NCBI RefSeq assembly: GCF_008080435.1 | Contig: NZ_VRKN01000003.1 | Span: 248,001-312,000 of the forward strand | Source of the DNA: Enterobacter asburiae | GTDB taxonomy: Bacteria; Pseudomonadota; Gammaproteobacteria; Enterobacterales; Enterobacteriaceae | DNA length: 64,000 nt | Direction: 5' to 3' | Part shown: positions 44,941-54,032 of the stretch, piece after piece | Layout of the letters: each line of letters begins with the position of its first letter | Numbering within the stretch: position 1 is the first letter of the stretch | The notes under the pieces: model-generated | The model's database searches: none | What the model saw: the letters and a program-made list of their open reading frames with translations, nothing else | What the model was told of the DNA's origin: nothing | Position numbers and translations under genes: made by a program

Positions 44941-46059
44941 TTACGTACCGGACGGGCTGACTTTTAACAGCTGCCCGTCCGTCTCGTCGGTCAGAACATA
45001 TAAATAGCCATCCGGCCCCACCCGCACATCACGAATACGTTGATTCCGGTCGCCCAGAATTCGCCCGTCCTCCGTCACTTTATTGCCGTCCACGCTCAGC
45101 ACAATCACGTCTTTTTCCTTCAGCGCGCCGATAAACAGCTTGTTTTTCCACTGCGGGAAAACGTCGCTGTTGTAGAACGCCATGCCGCTCACAGCGGGTG
45201 ACACTTTCCAGACGAACAGCGGTTTTTCGGTTCCCTCAACGTGCTCGCCTTTGGCTTCCGGGATTTTCAGACCGCTGTAGTTAATGCCGTGCGTCGCCAG
45301 CGGCCAGCCGTAGTTCTTTCCTTTCTCCGGAATGTTGATCTCATCCCCGCCGCGCGGGCCGTGCTCGTTCAGCCACAGCGTGTCGCTCCAGGGATTCATC
45401 GCCATCCCCTGTGGGTTGCGAATGCCGTAAGACCAGATTTCGGGTCGCGCGCCGGGGGTATTCACAAAGGGGTTATCCGGCGGCACTTTTCCGTCTTCGG
45501 TAAGGCGCACGACTTTACCCTGCAGCTTGTCCAGATCCTGCGCCGTCGGACGCTGGTTGTTCTCGCCGAGTCCGATAAAGAGCGCGCCTTTGCCGTCGAA
45601 TACCAGTCGCCCACCAAAATGGTTCCCGGTGGAGAGTTTCGGCATCTGGCGGAACACCACCTGGAAAGCGTCAATGCGCGTCAGATCGTCGCTCAGCCGG
45701 CCATAGCCCACCGCTGTTCCGGCTTTGCCGTCACTCCCTGCTTCGGCAAAGCTCAGCCAGATGCGGCGTGATTTTTCAAAATCCGGGGCGAGGACCACGT
45801 CCAGCAATCCTCCCTGACCGTTTGCCCAGACCTTCGGCACGCCGACAATCGGATCGGACAGCCCTTTTCCGGCCTGCCAGCGTTTGAGCTGACCGTCCTT
45901 CAGTGTCACCAGCAGGCCTTTATTGTCCGGCAGAAACGCCAGAGACCAGGGGTGATCGAGTTTATTTTGCAGCACCTCGACCTTGACCGCCTCTGGGGCA
46001 GCAAGAAGCGAAAACGAAATAAACAACGCAGGCAGGGAAATCAGCGAGGATCGAGGCAT
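44941..46059 (-). CDS. yliI: PQQ-dependent aldose sugar dehydrogenase YliI
   Basis: This 372-aa periplasmic soluble aldose dehydrogenase is of the GDH-B/Asd type. It has a signal peptide ending SLLAAPEA and the beta-propeller motifs LDHPWSLAFLPD, GNHFGGRLVFDG, YGIRNPQGMA and NEHGPRGGDEIN. The ATG at 46059, with AAGGAGCG before it, gives the E. coli length. The enzyme needs PQQ from outside, as no pqq genes are in the window. Confidence 0.94.
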   Translation of the reverse strand: MPRSSLISLPALFISFSLLAAPEAVKVEVLQNKLDHPWSLAFLPDNKGLLVTLKDGQLKRWQAGKGLSDPIVGVPKVWANGQGGLLDVVLAPDFEKSRRIWLSFAEAGSDGKAGTAVGYGRLSDDLTRIDAFQVVFRQMPKLSTGNHFGGRLVFDGKGALFIGLGENNQRPTAQDLDKLQGKVVRLTEDGKVPPDNPFVNTPGARPEIWSYGIRNPQGMAMNPWSDTLWLNEHGPRGGDEINIPEKGKNYGWPLATHGINYSGLKIPEAKGEHVEGTEKPLFVWKVSPAVSGMAFYNSDVFPQWKNKLFIGALKEKDVIVLSVDGNKVTEDGRILGDRNQRIRDVRVGPDGYLYVLTDETDGQLLKVSPSGT

Positions 46060-46166
46060 AACGCGCTCCTTTATCGGCATATGGCATAAAGGTTAGCCAC
46101 TGCATCCGGGCGCGTTACCACTTTTACAAAAGCTTAATCAGAAGGGGGAGTTGCCTCCCCCTGGGT

Positions 46167-46550
46167 TCAGTGCTGTACAAGCTTCTCGTGCTCGTTCAGG
46201 CACATGATGCATAGAGAGAGCGTGGTCAGGCAGTTTTCAAGCTTCTCCGCGTTAACAGCGATAAAATTCGGGCAGTCGTGGCGTCCATTCATCAAACATA
46301 CCCCAGCGATGGAGAGCATCTCAGCGGCGCGGCGCAGCGCGATAAGCTCACTTTCGCCGTATTTCGCCTTCAGGGTCGGTGCTTTTTCACGCATGAAATT
46401 GCAAAGTTCAAACAGGTTATCACGCAGATGTTCGCTTTCGCTGACTGACATATACCCTTTTGCCTTCCTCAACTGCAGGTACGCGGCCAGGTCGATTCGG
46501 GCGTTGATCAGCTTGTTCAGCAGATCGCGTTTAAGTCTGTCAACGGTCAT
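46167..46550 (-). CDS. bssR: Biofilm regulator BssR
   Basis: The 127-aa protein matches E. coli BssR (YliH): DLAAYLQLRKAKGYMSVSES, CLMNGRHDCPNFIAVNAEKLENCL. BssR influences biofilm formation through indole and AI-2 signalling in E. coli. The ATG at 46550 behind AGGAGGAAAGAGC gives the family length. Confidence 0.93.
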   Translation of the reverse strand: MTVDRLKRDLLNKLINARIDLAAYLQLRKAKGYMSVSESEHLRDNLFELCNFMREKAPTLKAKYGESELIALRRAAEMLSIAGVCLMNGRHDCPNFIAVNAEKLENCLTTLSLCIMCLNEHEKLVQH

Positions 46551-46754
46551 GCTCTTTCCTCCTCTGTCAGCCATTGTGCATAATCAGGATAAGTACATTT
46601 TTTGTACAGTTTAATGCCTGGGATCAACTTTTATTAACTGATTAACATTATTTACAATGTTACAACGTCTGCCCGGCGCATCCGCCTTGCAAAGAGTGTA
46701 TAAATCCCCCGCAATACGCTGTAAAATCCCGCCCTGATAACTCCATAATTGATG

Positions 46755-46829
46755 AATTTTTAACCTATGAGCAATGTTACGCACCAGCCGAAAATCGGCT
46801 TCGTTTCCCTGGGCTGCCCGAAAGTCTAA
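46755..46829 (+). pseudogene. Duplicated 5' end of rimO (left border of the toxin islet)
   Basis: Bases 46755-46823 are identical to 49231-49299: 12 bp of leader plus the first 19 rimO codons ([19 protein letters not shown]). After this copy the frame ends at once (Val, stop). The DNA further upstream differs between the copies. The pair of 69-bp direct repeats brackets the effector islet. Confidence 0.92.
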
Positions 46830-46881
46830 AATAATACATTGCTGCCTTTTTTCTAATCCCCAGTATGACTGGCTTAGGCGT

Positions 46882-46905
46882 AAAAAAGCCGGGATAAAAC
46901 CCGGC
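46882..46905 (-). terminator. Intrinsic terminator of the effector-immunity operon
   Basis: Read on the minus strand, GCCGGG / CCCGGC with a 6-nt loop is followed by six T. It lies 36 bp after the second immunity gene. Confidence 0.8.
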
Positions 46906-46940
46906 GCTTGAATCAACATTTAATGCTGTCTCCCGCAAAT

Positions 46941-47194
46941 TCATTCTTCACGAAAGCCGGGTTTACCATTGGCTTTACGCCATTGTTTAACCTCTTTAAC
47001 CACCCCTTCAGGACTATCTTCACGGTCATCTCGGGGGGAGTAGATAAGGTCAGACCCGTCAGGATGCTCGGTCAGGCGCTTAAACTCCAGTATGTTTTTA
47101 TATCTTCACTTTCTGAAGTGTCCGCAACGTTGAAGAGTTTACGGACGAACTCCAGGAACTCGTTTTCTGTGTAGTCACTGAATGACCGCTTCAA
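46941..47194 (-). pseudogene. Frameshifted DNase-colicin/pyocin-type immunity gene (Im9-like)
   Basis: The sequence reads LKRSFSDYTENEFLEFVRKL in one frame and ILEFKRLTEHPDGSDLIYSP, VVKEVKQWRKANGKPGF in another. Together these match the colicin E2/E9-type and S-pyocin DNase immunity family. Adding one A to a run of five (near 47085) would restore one frame of about 85 codons. The TTG start overlaps the stop of the upstream immunity gene, with GGGGA before it. This immunity type does not match the rRNase toxin next to it, so it is probably an orphan from an earlier effector; a sequencing error in the A run is possible. Confidence 0.78.
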
Positions 47195-47448
47195 GATGTT
47201 TCCCCGCCAGCGATTTGCACGATAACGTCTTCCGAATAGAATTTTTCGCCGAGTAAATTTTCTAAATCCAATGCCTGTTTTTGGCTAACATTGAACCCTG
47301 CGATGCCTTTGACAAATGCATCTTCGTCATCCGGCCCCCACCCCATGACAGCAGCAACTCCTTTCAGTTTGCTCTTAGGGATCTCAACCTCTAAAACCAA
47401 TTCTTCGCTTTTTTTATCAAAAACTTCCACAGAATAGATTACCATCAT
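47191..47448 (-). CDS. Probable immunity protein of the PAAR-rRNase effector
   Basis: The 85-aa acidic protein (SVEVFDKKSEELVLEVEIPK, GVAAVMGWGPDDEDAFVKGI) has no signal peptide. I recognise it only as a small protein often found next to S-pyocin-type effectors. Its ATG overlaps the effector stop by 4 bp, its length is close to the 84-85 aa of colicin E3 immunity proteins, and it is acidic. It most likely neutralises the C-terminal RNase. It is not clearly alike to ImmE3 in sequence. Confidence 0.7.
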   Translation of the reverse strand: MMVIYSVEVFDKKSEELVLEVEIPKSKLKGVAAVMGWGPDDEDAFVKGIAGFNVSQKQALDLENLLGEKFYSEDVIVQIAGGETS

Positions 47449-48977
47449 TTTTCTACCTTTCTGGTTGGATCTGCTGGCTTGGTTTGCTCACCTGTTATGT
47501 GATTGAACTCGCCTAAATGGTTACGGCCCGAACGGTCATAAACTTCGACTGTGCCATGTTGAGAGTCCCATTCATAAATTTTACCTTTGGCATCTTTCCA
47601 TCTTGCCCGAAGTTGTCCGCCACCTTGAATAGCTGTCTTACGTGGTGCTCTTTTCGCATCAGGGAATGCTGGTAATGGTGGGGTCCCTTTTGGTGCTGTG
47701 TGGTATTTGTGATCCGCATTTAGATAGACGTAAATCGGATCAAAGGTCCCTGCTGGATGCACCAGAATATAATCCCGGAATGAACGTTCTCCCGGTGCTG
47801 GGGTAACTGTTGACCACGGGCTGTTGATTTCACTTTCCGGGTAAACCAGTACATTCGGAGGAATATAGACATTGTTCTGGTTGCCAGTGTTGGTCGGGGA
47901 AGAATATCCCGGATCGTCAGGAGTCCAAACGATTGTCGGCTTATCTGCGCCATCCTCCCAGAACTCATAGTTCCTGGTGGTGGTGTTCTTCTGAAGCATA
48001 CGCACAGGCACTTTATCCTGTCCGCCTCTGGCGCTGACGTGGAAGCCTTTCGGCCTCATAGCGCCGAACTGGTCAGCCTCCCAGCGAAAGCGAACACGGG
48101 TCGGAACATCTTCTTTATTCCGTGCGGCCTGCTCAAGGCGCATTTTATCAATGTAGTCCTGTTCGCCACTGTTGAGCTTTGGCGAGTAGAACATGCCAAA
48201 CAGAAAAACGGTTGGAGGACTCGGGGCTATCCAGCGACCAGCCGTCGAAAGATTTCCTCCGATTTTCTGCACTGCTGCGTATCCGGCCTCAATTGCTGCA
48301 TCAGTGGCGATCCCTGCTGTAGTCGCGGCCCTTGCTGTTGCCATCCCTGCGGTCGCAGACGCTTTGGGGGCATCCGAGGAACTGAAAAGGCGCTTATACC
48401 ACGGGCGGTTATCTTCTGGTGGTGGAGTCGGTTCGGCTGGTTTGAGTTTCTTTGCAGCCTGCGCGTGTTGGACGGGTTCCGATTCTGTTTGTTCCGGTTG
48501 AGGAAGTGCTCGGTAGTAGCCAACATGACCGAAATTATCAACAGATTCCTGATCAGTTCCTGCGTCAGTGCAGCCTTCACCTCGCAAACATGATTTTGCA
48601 AAAACGGGTAGAGCACTCAGGGCAGCAACGGCAACAGCTTTGTTTACTGGAGGTTCTGACATACCGAACGGATCGCTAATCTCCACAGTGCCAGGGGCGA
48701 TCAGGAAGTTCGATCCACTTGGACAGTCACAATGGATGATTGAACCATCAACGGCGACCGCTTCGCCGTTCGTTTGTCGGTGATCTCCACTAACAATGAC
48801 TCCGATTTTCCCACATTTCGGACAAGGTGTGGTCTTATCGCCGATATAGAGTTTCCACTTTCCCATGACAGACATACCAGGGCGTGCGGCTATGCATCGT
48901 GAGCCTGTAGAGGTTTTATCCCCGTCTAGCCCAACATTTTTACCGTGAACAGTACAGCCTCTGTTTACAGATGCCAT
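47445..48977 (-). CDS. PAAR-domain T6SS effector with S-pyocin domain and colicin E3-type rRNase tip
   Basis: The 510-aa protein has three parts. Residues 1-100 are a PAAR-type spike tip (RGCTVHGKNVGLDGDKTSTG, then CPKCGKIGV). Residues about 280-430 are an S-type pyocin domain (TRVRFRWEADQFGAMRPKGF, RNYEFWEDGADKPTIVWTPD). Residues about 440-510 resemble the colicin E3/cloacin rRNase: KIYEWDSQHG with Asp471, His474, Glu478 and Arg506 at the same spacing as E3 Asp510, His513, Glu517, Arg545. E3 cuts 16S rRNA in the decoding centre. The PAAR tip implies delivery to neighbours by a type VI apparatus; no T6SS structural gene is in the window. Small Ala-rich helices (about 205-240) may be a transmembrane or chaperone region. 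Immunity genes follow. Confidence 0.88.
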   Translation of the reverse strand: MASVNRGCTVHGKNVGLDGDKTSTGSRCIAARPGMSVMGKWKLYIGDKTTPCPKCGKIGVIVSGDHRQTNGEAVAVDGSIIHCDCPSGSNFLIAPGTVEISDPFGMSEPPVNKAVAVAALSALPVFAKSCLRGEGCTDAGTDQESVDNFGHVGYYRALPQPEQTESEPVQHAQAAKKLKPAEPTPPPEDNRPWYKRLFSSSDAPKASATAGMATARAATTAGIATDAAIEAGYAAVQKIGGNLSTAGRWIAPSPPTVFLFGMFYSPKLNSGEQDYIDKMRLEQAARNKEDVPTRVRFRWEADQFGAMRPKGFHVSARGGQDKVPVRMLQKNTTTRNYEFWEDGADKPTIVWTPDDPGYSSPTNTGNQNNVYIPPNVLVYPESEINSPWSTVTPAPGERSFRDYILVHPAGTFDPIYVYLNADHKYHTAPKGTPPLPAFPDAKRAPRKTAIQGGGQLRARWKDAKGKIYEWDSQHGTVEVYDRSGRNHLGEFNHITGEQTKPADPTRKVEK

Positions 48978-49230
48978 AGTGACCGCCTTAGTTCAGAAAA
49001 TTCTCTGTTATACTGTTGCATAAGTCCCTCTACTTGTTATAAAAATAATCCACCAGGTCATTTTACAAGCAATAACCATACGTTCAATAGGTATTAATTC
49101 TAATCAAAACATCGTTTCTTAATCAGAAGAATTGGTTGGCACCGAAAACCTGCCGCGAGCACAATTCTTCAGTACAAATTCCCCCCCAAACTCTGTAGAA
49201 TCCCTGCCCTGACCATTCCAAAAATCGAAC
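48978..49230. other. Islet end between effector gene and rimO
   Basis: 253 bp of AT-rich DNA with no gene I can support. It must hold the effector promoter (minus strand) and the present rimO promoter (plus strand). Confidence 0.55.
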
Positions 49231-49242
49231 AATTTTTAACCT

Positions 49243-50568
49243 ATGAGCAATGTTACGCACCAGCCGAAAATCGGCTTCGTTTCCCTGGGCTGCCCGAAAA
49301 ACCTGGTGGATTCCGAACGCATCCTGACCGAACTGCGCACCGAGGGCTATGACGTGGTGCCAAGCTACGACAACGCCGATATGGTGATCGTTAACACCTG
49401 CGGGTTTATCGACAGCGCGGTTCAGGAATCACTGGAAGCCATCGGTGAAGCCCTGACGGAAAACGGCAAAGTGATTGTTACCGGCTGTCTGGGCGCGAAA
49501 GAAGACCAGATCCGCGAAGTGCACCCGAAGGTGCTGGAGATCACCGGCCCGCACAGCTACGAGCAGGTGCTGGAACATGTTCATCACTACGTGCCAAAAC
49601 CAAAGCACAACCCGTTCCTGAGCCTGGTGCCAGAGCAGGGCGTGAAGCTGACGCCGCGCCACTACGCATACCTGAAAATTTCCGAAGGCTGTAACCATCG
49701 CTGCACCTTCTGCATCATCCCGTCCATGCGTGGCGATCTGGTGAGCCGTCCAATTGGCGAAGTGCTGGCGGAAGCTAAACGTCTGGCCGATGCGGGCGTG
49801 AAGGAGCTGCTGGTCATCTCCCAGGACACCTCGGCCTACGGCGTGGACGTGAAGCACCGCTCCGGTTTCCACAACGGTGAGCCGGTGAAAACCAGCATGG
49901 TCGGCCTCTGCGAGCAGCTGTCTAAGCTTGGTATCTGGACGCGTCTGCACTACGTCTATCCGTACCCGCACGTTGACGACGTGATCCCGCTGATGGCGGA
50001 AGGCAAAATTCTGCCGTACCTGGATATCCCGCTGCAGCACGCCAGCCCGCGTATCCTGAAGCTGATGAAGCGTCCTGGCTCCGTTGACCGCCAGCTGGCG
50101 CGCATCAAGCAGTGGCGCGAGATCTGCCCGGATCTGACCCTGCGCTCCACCTTCATCGTCGGCTTCCCGGGTGAAACCGAAGAAGACTTCCAGATGCTGC
50201 TCGACTTCCTGAAAGAAGCGCGTCTGGACCGCGTAGGCTGCTTCAAGTACAGCCCGGTAGAAGGCGCAACCGCCAACGAACTGGCGGACCAGGTGCCGGA
50301 AGAGGTGAAAGAAGAGCGCTGGAACCGCTTTATGCAGCTGCAGCAGCAGATCTCTGCCGAGCGTTTGCAGGAAAAAGTGGGCCGCGAGATCATGGTCATC
50401 ATTGACGAAGTGGACGAAGAAGGCGCGATTGGCCGCAGCATGGCGGATGCCCCTGAAATCGACGGCGCGGTGTACCTGAACGGCGAAACCAGCGTTAAGC
50501 CGGGTGATATTATTCGCGTGAAGGTTGAAAACGCGGATGAGTATGACCTGTGGGGTAGCCGGGTTTAA
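49243..50568 (+). CDS. rimO: Ribosomal protein S12 methylthiotransferase RimO
   Basis: This 441-aa radical-SAM enzyme adds a methylthio group to Asp88 of ribosomal protein S12; its length equals E. coli RimO. It shows the N-terminal UPF0004 domain ([28 protein letters not shown]), the radical-SAM cysteines CNHRCTFC and a C-terminal TRAM domain. The first 57 coding bases are also present at 46767-46823, but this copy is complete. Confidence 0.97.
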   Translation: MSNVTHQPKIGFVSLGCPKNLVDSERILTELRTEGYDVVPSYDNADMVIVNTCGFIDSAVQESLEAIGEALTENGKVIVTGCLGAKEDQIREVHPKVLEITGPHSYEQVLEHVHHYVPKPKHNPFLSLVPEQGVKLTPRHYAYLKISEGCNHRCTFCIIPSMRGDLVSRPIGEVLAEAKRLADAGVKELLVISQDTSAYGVDVKHRSGFHNGEPVKTSMVGLCEQLSKLGIWTRLHYVYPYPHVDDVIPLMAEGKILPYLDIPLQHASPRILKLMKRPGSVDRQLARIKQWREICPDLTLRSTFIVGFPGETEEDFQMLLDFLKEARLDRVGCFKYSPVEGATANELADQVPEEVKEERWNRFMQLQQQISAERLQEKVGREIMVIIDEVDEEGAIGRSMADAPEIDGAVYLNGETSVKPGDIIRVKVENADEYDLWGSRV

Positions 50569-50590
50569 ACTCAGCACTCCTCTTTTGTAG

Positions 50591-50618
50591 GCCGGGTAAG
50601 GCGTAGCCGCCACCCGGC
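50591..50618. repeat. REP-like palindrome between rimO and gsiD
   Basis: GCCGGGT...ACCCGGC inverted repeat around AAGGCGTAGCCGCC, as in the elements after artJ and moeB. It lies between convergent genes. Confidence 0.7.
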
Positions 50619-50631
50619 ACATTTCACTGCA

Positions 50632-51543
50632 CTACCCCTTAATCCTTGGATCCAGCGCGTCGCGCAGCCCGTCACCCAGCAGGTTAAACGCCAGCACGGT
50701 CAGAAAAATCGCCAGACTCGGGAAGATCGCCACGTGCGGTGCAATCACCATATCTGCCCTCGCCTCGTTCAGCATCGCGCCCCACTCCGGCGTTGGAGGC
50801 TGAGCCCCTAACCCCAGAAACGACAGGCTGGCCGCCGAGATAATCGACACGCCGATACGCATGGTGAAATAGACCACGATGGACGACACCGTACCCGGCA
50901 GAATATGGCTGAACAGGATCGTGGCGTCGCTGGCCCCCATACTGCGGGCAGATTCGATAAAGGTCTGCTGTTTCAGCACCAGCGTGTTGCCGCGCACCAG
51001 GCGGGCAAAGGCCGGAATCGAAAAGACCGCGACCGCAATGATGACGTTTGCCATGCCGCTGCCCATGATCGCCACCACGGCAATCGCCAGCAAAATGCCG
51101 GGAAACGCAAACAGCACGTCGCAGATGCGCATGATGATGCGATCCCACCAGCCTTCGTAATACCCGGCAACGAGCCCCAGCACGGTACCGATGGTCGCGC
51201 CGATCAGCACCGCAAACACCCCGGCGGCAAGCGAGATCTGCGCCCCGACCAGCACGCGGCTAAAGATATCGCGCCCGAGGGAGTCCACGCCAAACCAGTG
51301 CAACATCGACGGCCCGTCGTTCAGACGGTCGTAGTCAAAATAGTTTTCCGCATCAAACGGCGCCACCCACGGCGCAATCACCGCCATCGCAATCAGCAGC
51401 AGCACAAGCAACCCCGCGGTCATCGCGACCGGCTGACGGCGAAAACGACGCCAGAATTCAGACCACGGGGTGCGGATGTGGTCCGGTTTTAGCCCCGGCA
51501 TCGCGTTTAAAACGGCCTGGCGTCGCCAGTTCAACAATCGCAT
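50632..51543 (-). CDS. gsiD: Glutathione ABC transporter permease GsiD
   Basis: The 303-aa inner-membrane permease is of the DppC/OppC type, with an N-terminal extension, about six membrane segments and the EAA-like loop ([20 protein letters not shown]). It pairs with GsiC. It is the last gene of gsiABCD, 1 bp after gsiC. Confidence 0.95.
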   Translation of the reverse strand: MRLLNWRRQAVLNAMPGLKPDHIRTPWSEFWRRFRRQPVAMTAGLLVLLLIAMAVIAPWVAPFDAENYFDYDRLNDGPSMLHWFGVDSLGRDIFSRVLVGAQISLAAGVFAVLIGATIGTVLGLVAGYYEGWWDRIIMRICDVLFAFPGILLAIAVVAIMGSGMANVIIAVAVFSIPAFARLVRGNTLVLKQQTFIESARSMGASDATILFSHILPGTVSSIVVYFTMRIGVSIISAASLSFLGLGAQPPTPEWGAMLNEARADMVIAPHVAIFPSLAIFLTVLAFNLLGDGLRDALDPRIKG

Positions 51544-51544
51544 C

Positions 51545-52465
51545 TTACTTATACCTGATGGCTGGGTTAATGGCAGCGTAGAGCACGTCCACCACTAAGT
51601 TGATAAGAATAAACTCCAGCGAGAAAAGCAGGACTTCCGCCTGAATCACCGGGTAGTCACGCATCTCGACGGAATCGACCAGCAGACGTCCCAGCCCCGG
51701 CCAGTTGAAGACCTTTTCCACGACGATGGAGCCGCCCAGCAGGAAACCAAACTGGAGCCCCATCATTGTCACCACCGGGATCATCGCATTGCGGAACCCG
51801 TGCTTGAGAATGACCCACTTCTCGCTGACCCCTTTCGCCCGCGCGGTGCGAATATAATCTTCGCTCAGCACGTCAACGAACGAGGCGCGGGTAAAGCGGG
51901 CCATTACCGCCGAAACAGCAGCCCCCAGCGTCATGGAAGGCAGGATGTAATGCTTCCAGGTATCGGCCCCGACTGTCGGCAGCCAGCCCAGCTCAACGGA
52001 GAAGATCTGCATCAGCAGCATCCCCAGCGCGAACGCAGGGAAGGAGATGCCGGTCACCGCCAGCGCCATGCCGAGCTTGTCCGGCCAGCGGTTACGCCAG
52101 ACGGCTGCGACAATCCCGGCGCCAAGCCCAAACACGACCGCCCAGCTCATACTGGCAATCGTTAACCAGAACGTCGGCATAAAGCGGCTGGCAATCTCCT
52201 CCGACACCGGACGGCGCGACACCATCGAGATACCAAAATCGCCCTGCAGAACGTTGCAGATATAATGGATAAACTGCATATACAGCGGCTGGTCGAGGCC
52301 AAGTTGTTTACGCACCAGGTCAATGACGGTGGCATCCGCTTCAGGCCCGGCAACCAGACGCGCCGGATCGCCCGGCAGCATATGGACAAACAAAAATACC
52401 AGGACCGCCACAATCAGCAGCGTCGGGATAAGCCCCAGCAGGCGTTTACAAACATAATTCAGCAT
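51545..52465 (-). CDS. gsiC: Glutathione ABC transporter permease GsiC
   Basis: The 306-aa permease is of the DppB/OppB type ([20 protein letters not shown] at the N-terminus, [20 protein letters not shown] loop). Length equals E. coli GsiC. It forms the glutathione channel with GsiD and lies 5 bp after gsiB. Confidence 0.95.
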   Translation of the reverse strand: MLNYVCKRLLGLIPTLLIVAVLVFLFVHMLPGDPARLVAGPEADATVIDLVRKQLGLDQPLYMQFIHYICNVLQGDFGISMVSRRPVSEEIASRFMPTFWLTIASMSWAVVFGLGAGIVAAVWRNRWPDKLGMALAVTGISFPAFALGMLLMQIFSVELGWLPTVGADTWKHYILPSMTLGAAVSAVMARFTRASFVDVLSEDYIRTARAKGVSEKWVILKHGFRNAMIPVVTMMGLQFGFLLGGSIVVEKVFNWPGLGRLLVDSVEMRDYPVIQAEVLLFSLEFILINLVVDVLYAAINPAIRYK

Positions 52466-52470
52466 GAGGT

Positions 52471-54009
52471 TTATTTTAAATCCGCATCGTCAAAGCTAAA
52501 GCCCGTGTCCGGCATGATGTAGAACCCGGTCAGCGCTTTGTTATGGGCTGACACCAGTTTCTCCACCACCAGCGACACCCACGGTGACTCTTTCCAGATA
52601 ATATCCTGCGCGTCTTTGTAGAGACGTGCTTTCTCTTCCGGTTTGGTGGTTTTCAGGGCATCGGCCAGGTCTTTGTCCACCTGCGGGTTGCTGTAAAACG
52701 CGGTGTTGAACAGGGTTGGTGGCCAGTTCTGCGAGGCAAACAGCGGCGACAGCGCCCAGTCTGCTTCACCGGTCGACGCCGTCCAGCCGGTATAGAACAT
52801 CCGCACGCCGCTCTCTTTCTGCCCTTTCCCCTCCACTTCTGCCGCACGCTGTCCGGCATCCATTGCGGTCACCTGCGCCTTAATGCCGACCTGCGCCAGC
52901 TGCTGCTGGGTAAACTGCAGCACCTTCTGGGCGGTACTGTGATTATGCGAGGACCACAGCGTGGTGCTGAAACCGTTCGGGAAGCCCGCCTCTTTCAGCA
53001 GCTCGCGCGCTTTGGCGGGATCGTACGGCCACGGCTGATAGCTTTGCGCATACGCGATAGCCGGCGGCAGCACGCCGGTCGCCGGAATGGCATAGCCCGC
53101 AAAGGCGACCTTCACCAGCGCCTGACGGTTAATGGCGTAGTTGATGGCCTCACGCACCTTCGGGTTATCAAACGGCTTTTGCGTGACGTTCATGCTGATG
53201 TAGCGCTGCATGATCGACGGGCTGGCGACCAGCTCCAGCTTGCTGTTTTTCTGCAGAATGGCGGCCTGCTCATACGGGATCGGGAAGGCAAACTGCGCCT
53301 CGCCGGTTTGCAGCATCGCCGCGCGGGTGTTGTTATCCACCACCGGGCGCCAGGTGATGGTGTCCAGCTTCGGCAGCCCCTGCTGCCAGTATCCGGCGAA
53401 TTTCTTCACCTTCACAAAATCGGTCTGGTTCCAGGTGAGCAGTTCGTAAGGGCCAGTGCCAACAGGGTGGAAACCGATCTCCTTGCCGTATTTCTTCAGC
53501 GCGGCAGGGGAAATCATCGCCGTTGCCGGATGGGCCAGAATATTGATAAACGCGGAGAACGGCTCTTTCAGGGTGATTTTTACCGTCGCCGGGTCAACCA
53601 CCCCGGTGCTGGCGATATTTTTATACAGGTTATAGCGCTTGAGGCTATTTTCCGGATTGCTGGCGCGATCGAGGTTAACCTTCACCGCCTCCGCATTGAA
53701 ATCTGTCCCATCCTGGAACTTCACGCCGGTTCGGAGCTTAATGGTATACACCAGCCCGTCATCGGACACGGTGTACCCCTCCGCCAGCACGTTTTTGAGC
53801 TTCATCTCTTTATCCAGGCCGAAAAGGCCCTGATAAAACGATTTCGCCACCGCCTGAGAGAGCGTGTCGTTGGCGTCATACGGATCGAGCGTGGTGAAAT
53901 TGGAGCCGACGGCAACCACCACATCTTTGGCAGCGAACGCGGGAGCAGCGGCCAGGGCTGCCGTCACGCTCGCGGCTAACAACCATCTACGCGCTACAAA
54001 TGTAACCAT
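52471..54009 (-). CDS. gsiB: Glutathione-binding periplasmic protein GsiB
   Basis: The 512-aa SBP_bac_5 family protein has a signal peptide (ends AAAPAFA) and the family motifs [20 protein letters not shown] and [14 protein letters not shown]. Length equals E. coli GsiB. It binds glutathione for import through GsiCD. Confidence 0.95.
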   Translation of the reverse strand: MVTFVARRWLLAASVTAALAAAPAFAAKDVVVAVGSNFTTLDPYDANDTLSQAVAKSFYQGLFGLDKEMKLKNVLAEGYTVSDDGLVYTIKLRTGVKFQDGTDFNAEAVKVNLDRASNPENSLKRYNLYKNIASTGVVDPATVKITLKEPFSAFINILAHPATAMISPAALKKYGKEIGFHPVGTGPYELLTWNQTDFVKVKKFAGYWQQGLPKLDTITWRPVVDNNTRAAMLQTGEAQFAFPIPYEQAAILQKNSKLELVASPSIMQRYISMNVTQKPFDNPKVREAINYAINRQALVKVAFAGYAIPATGVLPPAIAYAQSYQPWPYDPAKARELLKEAGFPNGFSTTLWSSHNHSTAQKVLQFTQQQLAQVGIKAQVTAMDAGQRAAEVEGKGQKESGVRMFYTGWTASTGEADWALSPLFASQNWPPTLFNTAFYSNPQVDKDLADALKTTKPEEKARLYKDAQDIIWKESPWVSLVVEKLVSAHNKALTGFYIMPDTGFSFDDADLK

Positions 54010-54032
54010 TGTGTTCTCCTGCCTGTTGTAAG

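Noticed and set aside
46908-47174. 88-codon plus-strand frame in the toxin islet
   Set aside because: Lies opposite the frameshifted immunity gene, whose translation in two frames gives a recognisable family.
49429-50622. 397-codon open frame opposite rimO
   Set aside because: Antisense shadow of a highly conserved gene; composition biased to Phe/His/Arg as expected from reversed codons.
52939-53979. 346-codon open frame opposite gsiB
   Set aside because: Reverse shadow of gsiB; no motif or ribosome site.
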